NCBI GenBank assembly: GCA_937861115.1
Contig: CALMBD010000245.1
Span: forward strand, 1-42,374
Origin: an uncultured Bacteroidota bacterium
Lineage (GTDB): Bacteria > Bacteroidota > Bacteroidia > Chitinophagales > Saprospiraceae
Length of the DNA stretch: 42,374 bases
Reading direction: 5' to 3'
Position 1 is the first letter of the stretch, and every line of letters starts with the position of its first letter. Below, piece by piece: positions 39,401 to 42,374 of the stretch. Position numbers and translations under genes: made by a program. A model generated the notes under the pieces. The model had not been told where the DNA came from. It saw nothing but the letters and a program-made list of their open reading frames with translations, and ran no database searches.

Positions 39401-40236
39401 GATTTTATACCCGGAAGAACCCGGAGCCCGTATCAGGATGAAAAACGCGAAAAACCCTTGGCTTTACCGCAGCCTTCGAGCGCGGCATGCCTGACTCTTG
39501 GTCAGGTTTCGACCCTGGGGCGCGTTTTTCGTCGCGGGACGATCGCCTTCGGGCAGCCATGCTGTCGGTATATCAGTGCCAAAACGCATCGGAAGCGGGT
39601 TGGCATTATACCATTATATGAGTATAAATTGCGTATGTCAGATGTCTGACAAATCCCGTTTTGTTTGCGCACTTCTGCTTTATTATACCATTTTTATTGC
39701 AATTTTGGCGCATCAATTATCCAAACCAACCATTCCCGCCGGTTACGCTTCCCCTGCCTTCGGAATACGTCAGGTAATGCTTGCAACTTGCTTATAGCGA
39801 GATCAAGGCTGCCGGGCGAGGTTTTCTGATATTGCCACCTTCAAATAAAGCAATGAATTTTATCCTACGCGAATCATCACGTAACGTATTGCTATACCTG
39901 GAAGGGTATTTACACATGGTTAATTGTGTATGGTCTGACCAAATCAGGCAAATCGGTCGTATTAAAATTCCTGAAAATTTTTGCCTGTACACTAAAACAT
40001 TACCTTTACGCCGGTTTCACCCTTCTCATGTTAATATCGTCTCATCCGCTGGCGCGTTGTCCGGTATGTTTCGATCCCCCCTCCTTCGTTTTAGTCCAAA
40101 TGGGTTTGCCCCCGTAAAAGGGCTTAGCCATAGTCATTGGTACATTATTTGCCGCCAACTGACAAAACCCGGCACGTTTATGTTGCCGAAGCTTAAATTG
40201 TGTGGAATCTTATTCTAAATACAAATACCAGGGCTT
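39401..40236. other. Long non-coding gap between glyS and the PorP/SprF gene
   Basis: An 836-bp region without a convincing gene. Short open frames exist on the plus strand (39458-39649, 39498-39797, 39781-40218), but their products are rich in Ser, Arg, Pro and Leu with no domain pattern, and they change frame where real genes would not. It is AT-rich from about 39600 on. It holds a nested inverted repeat at 39440-39530, a 14-bp palindrome GTCAGATGTCTGAC at 39637-39650, and no tRNA. It could be a decayed gene, a non-coding RNA or a large regulatory region. Confidence 0.55.
39440..39530. other. Nested inverted repeat downstream of glyS (possible structured RNA)
   Basis: GAAAAACGCG (39440-39449) and CGCGTTTTTC (39521-39530) are perfect 10-bp inverted copies that would close a 91-nt structure. 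Inside, CCTGAC-TCTTG-GTCAGG (39490-39506) forms a second hairpin. The outer arms are near-perfect palindromic partners, so the element could also end transcription: the right arm ends in a T-run on the plus strand. It starts 40 bp after the glyS stop, where a terminator is expected, but it is unusually long for one. Confidence 0.45.
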
Positions 40237-41295
40237 GTGAAGACTTTCATATTGAGTTTGCGCATTATTTTTTTACTGACACTAGTGTCTGCGGCCTATA
40301 TATTGCCCGCACAGGACATTCATTTTTCCCAGTTTGGCAACTCCCCGCTTAACCTGAGCCCCGGCCTGAACGGCGTTTTTGGTGGAGACATGCGGTTTGT
40401 CGGCAATTACCGCAACCAGTACCGCAGTGTTCCGGTGCCTTACACCACGTTTTCCGGAAGTGTCGAAAACAAGGTTTACTGGAGCAAGGGAAAATACGAT
40501 CGCTTTCTGACCGGCGCGCTGGTGCTGAACTACGACCGTCAGGGTAGCATACGCCTGACCTCACTCCAGATCGGTATCCCGATTTCGGCAACCCTGCCCC
40601 TGGCCAGAAATAAATTCCTGACCCTGGGTGTGACACCGGCCTTCGGTCAGCGCAAGTTCGACACCAACCACCTCACTTTTGATGCGCAATGGGTGGACTG
40701 CGTTTTTGACCCCGCCGCCGATGCCCGGGAAGATCAGTTGTTCCAGAACGCCAACCTCAAGTATTTTGACCTCAGTGCGGGCCTGAACCTTCGGCTTCAG
40801 TCCGATAGCAAACGCAACCGGATCGACGTCGGCGGCGGCTTGCACCATATCAACAGGCCGAACCACGACTTTTGGTCGTCGGACCTCACCGACCCCGGAA
40901 ACGTGAAGTTGTACAACAAAATGTCGCTTTATGCGATGGGCCTGTTGCAGATTTCCAATAATTTCGATCTGGTCGGCCAGGGCCTTTATCAAAAGCAGGG
41001 TGGGTACAAAGAGATTGTATACGGAGGCGCCATACGGCTCCACCTCAACCAGCAACCCTACCACGAACTGGCCCTCCAGGTGGGCGTCGATTACCGCCAC
41101 CGCTACCAGGATGCGTTGATCCCGCACGTCGAAGTGCTGTGGCGCACCTGGACGCTTGGTTTTACCTATGACATGAATATCTGGTCGGACGTGAACGTAC
41201 TGACCAACCGCCGCGGCGGACCGGAGGTGGCCCTGATTTATCGCCTCTACAAGGTCAAGCCGCTTTCCACTTTCAAAACCTGCCCGATCATCTAG
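40237..41295 (+). CDS. PorP/SprF family T9SS outer-membrane protein
   Basis: A 352-residue outer-membrane protein read from a GTG start at 40237. The signal peptide is MKTFILSLRIIFLLTLVSAA, ending near PAQ. The family hallmark DIHFSQFGNSPLNLSPGLNG follows at about residues 27-46, then FVGNYRNQYRSVPVPYTTFS, the strand block of the PorP/SprF family (TIGR03519). SprF is needed to deliver SprB to the cell surface in gliding Bacteroidota; other members serve other surface proteins. The tail (FTYDMNIWSDVNVLTNRRGG, EVALIYRLYKVK) is the usual end. A TPR/PD40 gene follows 108 bp later, the standard partner arrangement. No ATG start fits the signal peptide. Confidence 0.92.
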   Translation: MKTFILSLRIIFLLTLVSAAYILPAQDIHFSQFGNSPLNLSPGLNGVFGGDMRFVGNYRNQYRSVPVPYTTFSGSVENKVYWSKGKYDRFLTGALVLNYDRQGSIRLTSLQIGIPISATLPLARNKFLTLGVTPAFGQRKFDTNHLTFDAQWVDCVFDPAADAREDQLFQNANLKYFDLSAGLNLRLQSDSKRNRIDVGGGLHHINRPNHDFWSSDLTDPGNVKLYNKMSLYAMGLLQISNNFDLVGQGLYQKQGGYKEIVYGGAIRLHLNQQPYHELALQVGVDYRHRYQDALIPHVEVLWRTWTLGFTYDMNIWSDVNVLTNRRGGPEVALIYRLYKVKPLSTFKTCPII

Positions 41296-41403
41296 AGACC
41301 GGGTAGCGATAATCCGTTTCGCATGGCGAAAATCACCATTTTAATCCTGAACCGATTTACATCATCCCCACTTCGGAAATAAAGCAATATTAATCAAGCC
41401 ATT

Positions 41404-42374
41404 ATGAAGTCAAGGCAAATCATGCTCCTTCCCGTTATCCTGCTCCTGGCCCTTTGCACGGCAAATGGACAGAGCGGCATCACGGATAAAATAAACGCCG
41501 ATACCGACCGGGCGCCCTCCGTAGCTGTACTGGAGCGCGAAGCACTCAAGGCCGCGGCTGAAGGAGACGACTATACCAGCATGGTCTACTACCGGCGCAT
41601 CCTCGAATCCGACAGTCTGCACATGAATGCACTGAAAGGATACGGCGATGCCGCCATGCGATTCTCCGCATTTGAAAGGGCAGAAATGGCCTATCAGCGG
41701 TTGGTTGACCACAAATTGATAACACCTGACGGCATGACCCTGGTGCGGCTGGCCGAGGCTAAATTCAGACTGGGTAAATACGCGGAAGCAAAGGAACTGT
41801 ACCGTCGTTTTCTCTTTATCGAAACCCCTGTGGGCATTACCCAGGATGTACTGGAAAACGCCCAAATGGGTCTCGAAAATTGCGACTGGGCACTAGACGT
41901 CTCGGAAAACTCGGACCTGCAGGCGCCGCTCGATACACTGACAGACATCAATACCGAGTATTCCGAATTCGCCCCCTATCCGAAGGGCGATACGCTCTAC
42001 TTCTCTTCGTACCGCTTTCCTTTTGACAAGGACAAACATTATCCCAAAAGGCACCTGATTAAAGTACTGACTGCTGTGCCCAGGGCCGACACCCTGGCGT
42101 CTGAAGTTGTCGATTTCAATGAACCTAACCTGCATACCGCGCAGGTGACGTTCAACGGCCGCGGCGATATCATGTACTACACCATTTGCAAGTTCATTTC
42201 GGCAGCCGATATCCAGTGCGAAATCTACATGCGCAAATCCACCGGAAATGGCGCCTGGGGACCCGCAGTGAAACTCCCCGAACCGATAAACATGCCCGGC
42301 TATACCAATACCGAGCCCAGCATCGGGCAGGCGCCGGGAGAGGACACCGAAACGCTCTACTTTGTGAGCGACCG
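41404..42374 (+). CDS. TPR/PD40 protein, PorE-like (partial, runs off the window)
   Basis: The frame is open from the ATG at 41404 to the window end, giving 323 residues of an unfinished protein. The signal peptide is MKSRQIMLLPVILLLALCTA. Residues about 35-145 are TPR-like helices (KAAAEGDDYTSMVYYRRILE, ALKGYGDAAMRFSAFERAEM, LAEAKFRLGKYAEAKELYRR). Beta-propeller PD40-type repeats follow (FAPYPKGDTLYFSSYRFPFD, NLHTAQVTFNGRGDIMYYTI, EPSIGQAPGEDTETLYFVSD). In full-length relatives a further domain and a C-terminal OmpA peptidoglycan-binding domain follow; they lie outside the window. PorE-like proteins are T9SS partners of PorP/SprF, which is the gene directly upstream. Confidence 0.88.
   Translation, partial: MKSRQIMLLPVILLLALCTANGQSGITDKINADTDRAPSVAVLEREALKAAAEGDDYTSMVYYRRILESDSLHMNALKGYGDAAMRFSAFERAEMAYQRLVDHKLITPDGMTLVRLAEAKFRLGKYAEAKELYRRFLFIETPVGITQDVLENAQMGLENCDWALDVSENSDLQAPLDTLTDINTEYSEFAPYPKGDTLYFSSYRFPFDKDKHYPKRHLIKVLTAVPRADTLASEVVDFNEPNLHTAQVTFNGRGDIMYYTICKFISAADIQCEIYMRKSTGNGAWGPAVKLPEPINMPGYTNTEPSIGQAPGEDTETLYFVSD

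Noticed and set aside
39781-40218. 145-residue open frame in the gap before PorP/SprF
   Set aside because: No domain pattern, odd composition, no credible start signals, and frames shift within the gap. Not enough to call a gene or a pseudogene.

Overview
The window looks like chromosomal DNA of a member of the Bacteroidota, most likely the Saprospiria (a Haliscomenobacter/Lewinella-like lineage). Three things point there. It encodes type IX secretion (T9SS) features: C-terminal sorting domains, SprB repeats, and a PorP/SprF protein beside a TPR/PD40 protein. It has several matches to the Bacteroidota -7 promoter element TAnnTTTG, and most starts lack a clear Shine-Dalgarno site. It also carries the outer-membrane families typical of the phylum (SusC-like/TonB receptors, Porin_10). 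The species cannot be named from the sequence alone.

Layout. 1-4.0 kb: the end of a metallophosphoesterase, then a leftward group: tocopherol-cyclase-like protein, chorismate synthase (aroC), a lipid- or periplasm-targeted thioredoxin-fold protein, and a LOG-family phosphoribohydrolase. 3.9-12.5 kb: a rightward group of two small membrane proteins, a lipoprotein, a heptamer repeat array, a methyltransferase, an amino-acid permease, a class III-like sirtuin, a sensor histidine kinase and a secreted HExxH metallopeptidase. 12.5-18.1 kb: leftward TonB receptor, Porin_10-like porin and FabI enoyl-ACP reductase. 18.3-21.8 kb: an unrecognised cluster of a 170-aa protein, a charged coiled-coil protein, a small zinc-ribbon protein and a SARP-type regulator whose receiver domain is degenerate. 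21.8-30.1 kb: RhaM-like mutarotase, a T9SS-sorted surface protein, a methyltransferase, a 1349-aa beta-propeller/SprB-repeat/OmpA protein, two membrane-anchored cell-wall proteins (one a glucosaminidase), and tRNA-Gly(CCC). 30.1-33.2 kb: a 1015-aa TIR-domain protein. 33.2-39.4 kb: M14 carboxypeptidase with T9SS sorting domain, TonB receptor, glycyl-tRNA synthetase. 39.4-40.2 kb: a long non-coding gap. 40.2 kb to the end: PorP/SprF and a PorE-like TPR/PD40 protein cut by the window edge.

How the parts work together. Many products act at the envelope or cell surface: SprB repeats and PorP/SprF are the hallmarks of the T9SS/gliding apparatus, the OmpA and glucosaminidase domains act on peptidoglycan, and T9SS carries the sorted carboxypeptidase and the DUF11-like protein outside. 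The rest is housekeeping (aroC, fabI, glyS, tRNA). The best candidates for undescribed biology are the giant TIR protein, which has no recognisable NTPase module and a C-terminal region of about 850 residues of unknown kind; the SARP/coiled-coil cluster; and a set of unusual intergenic repeats that sit directly behind stop codons, including a telomere-like G-quadruplex inverted repeat. All calls come from reading the sequence; no database search was run.
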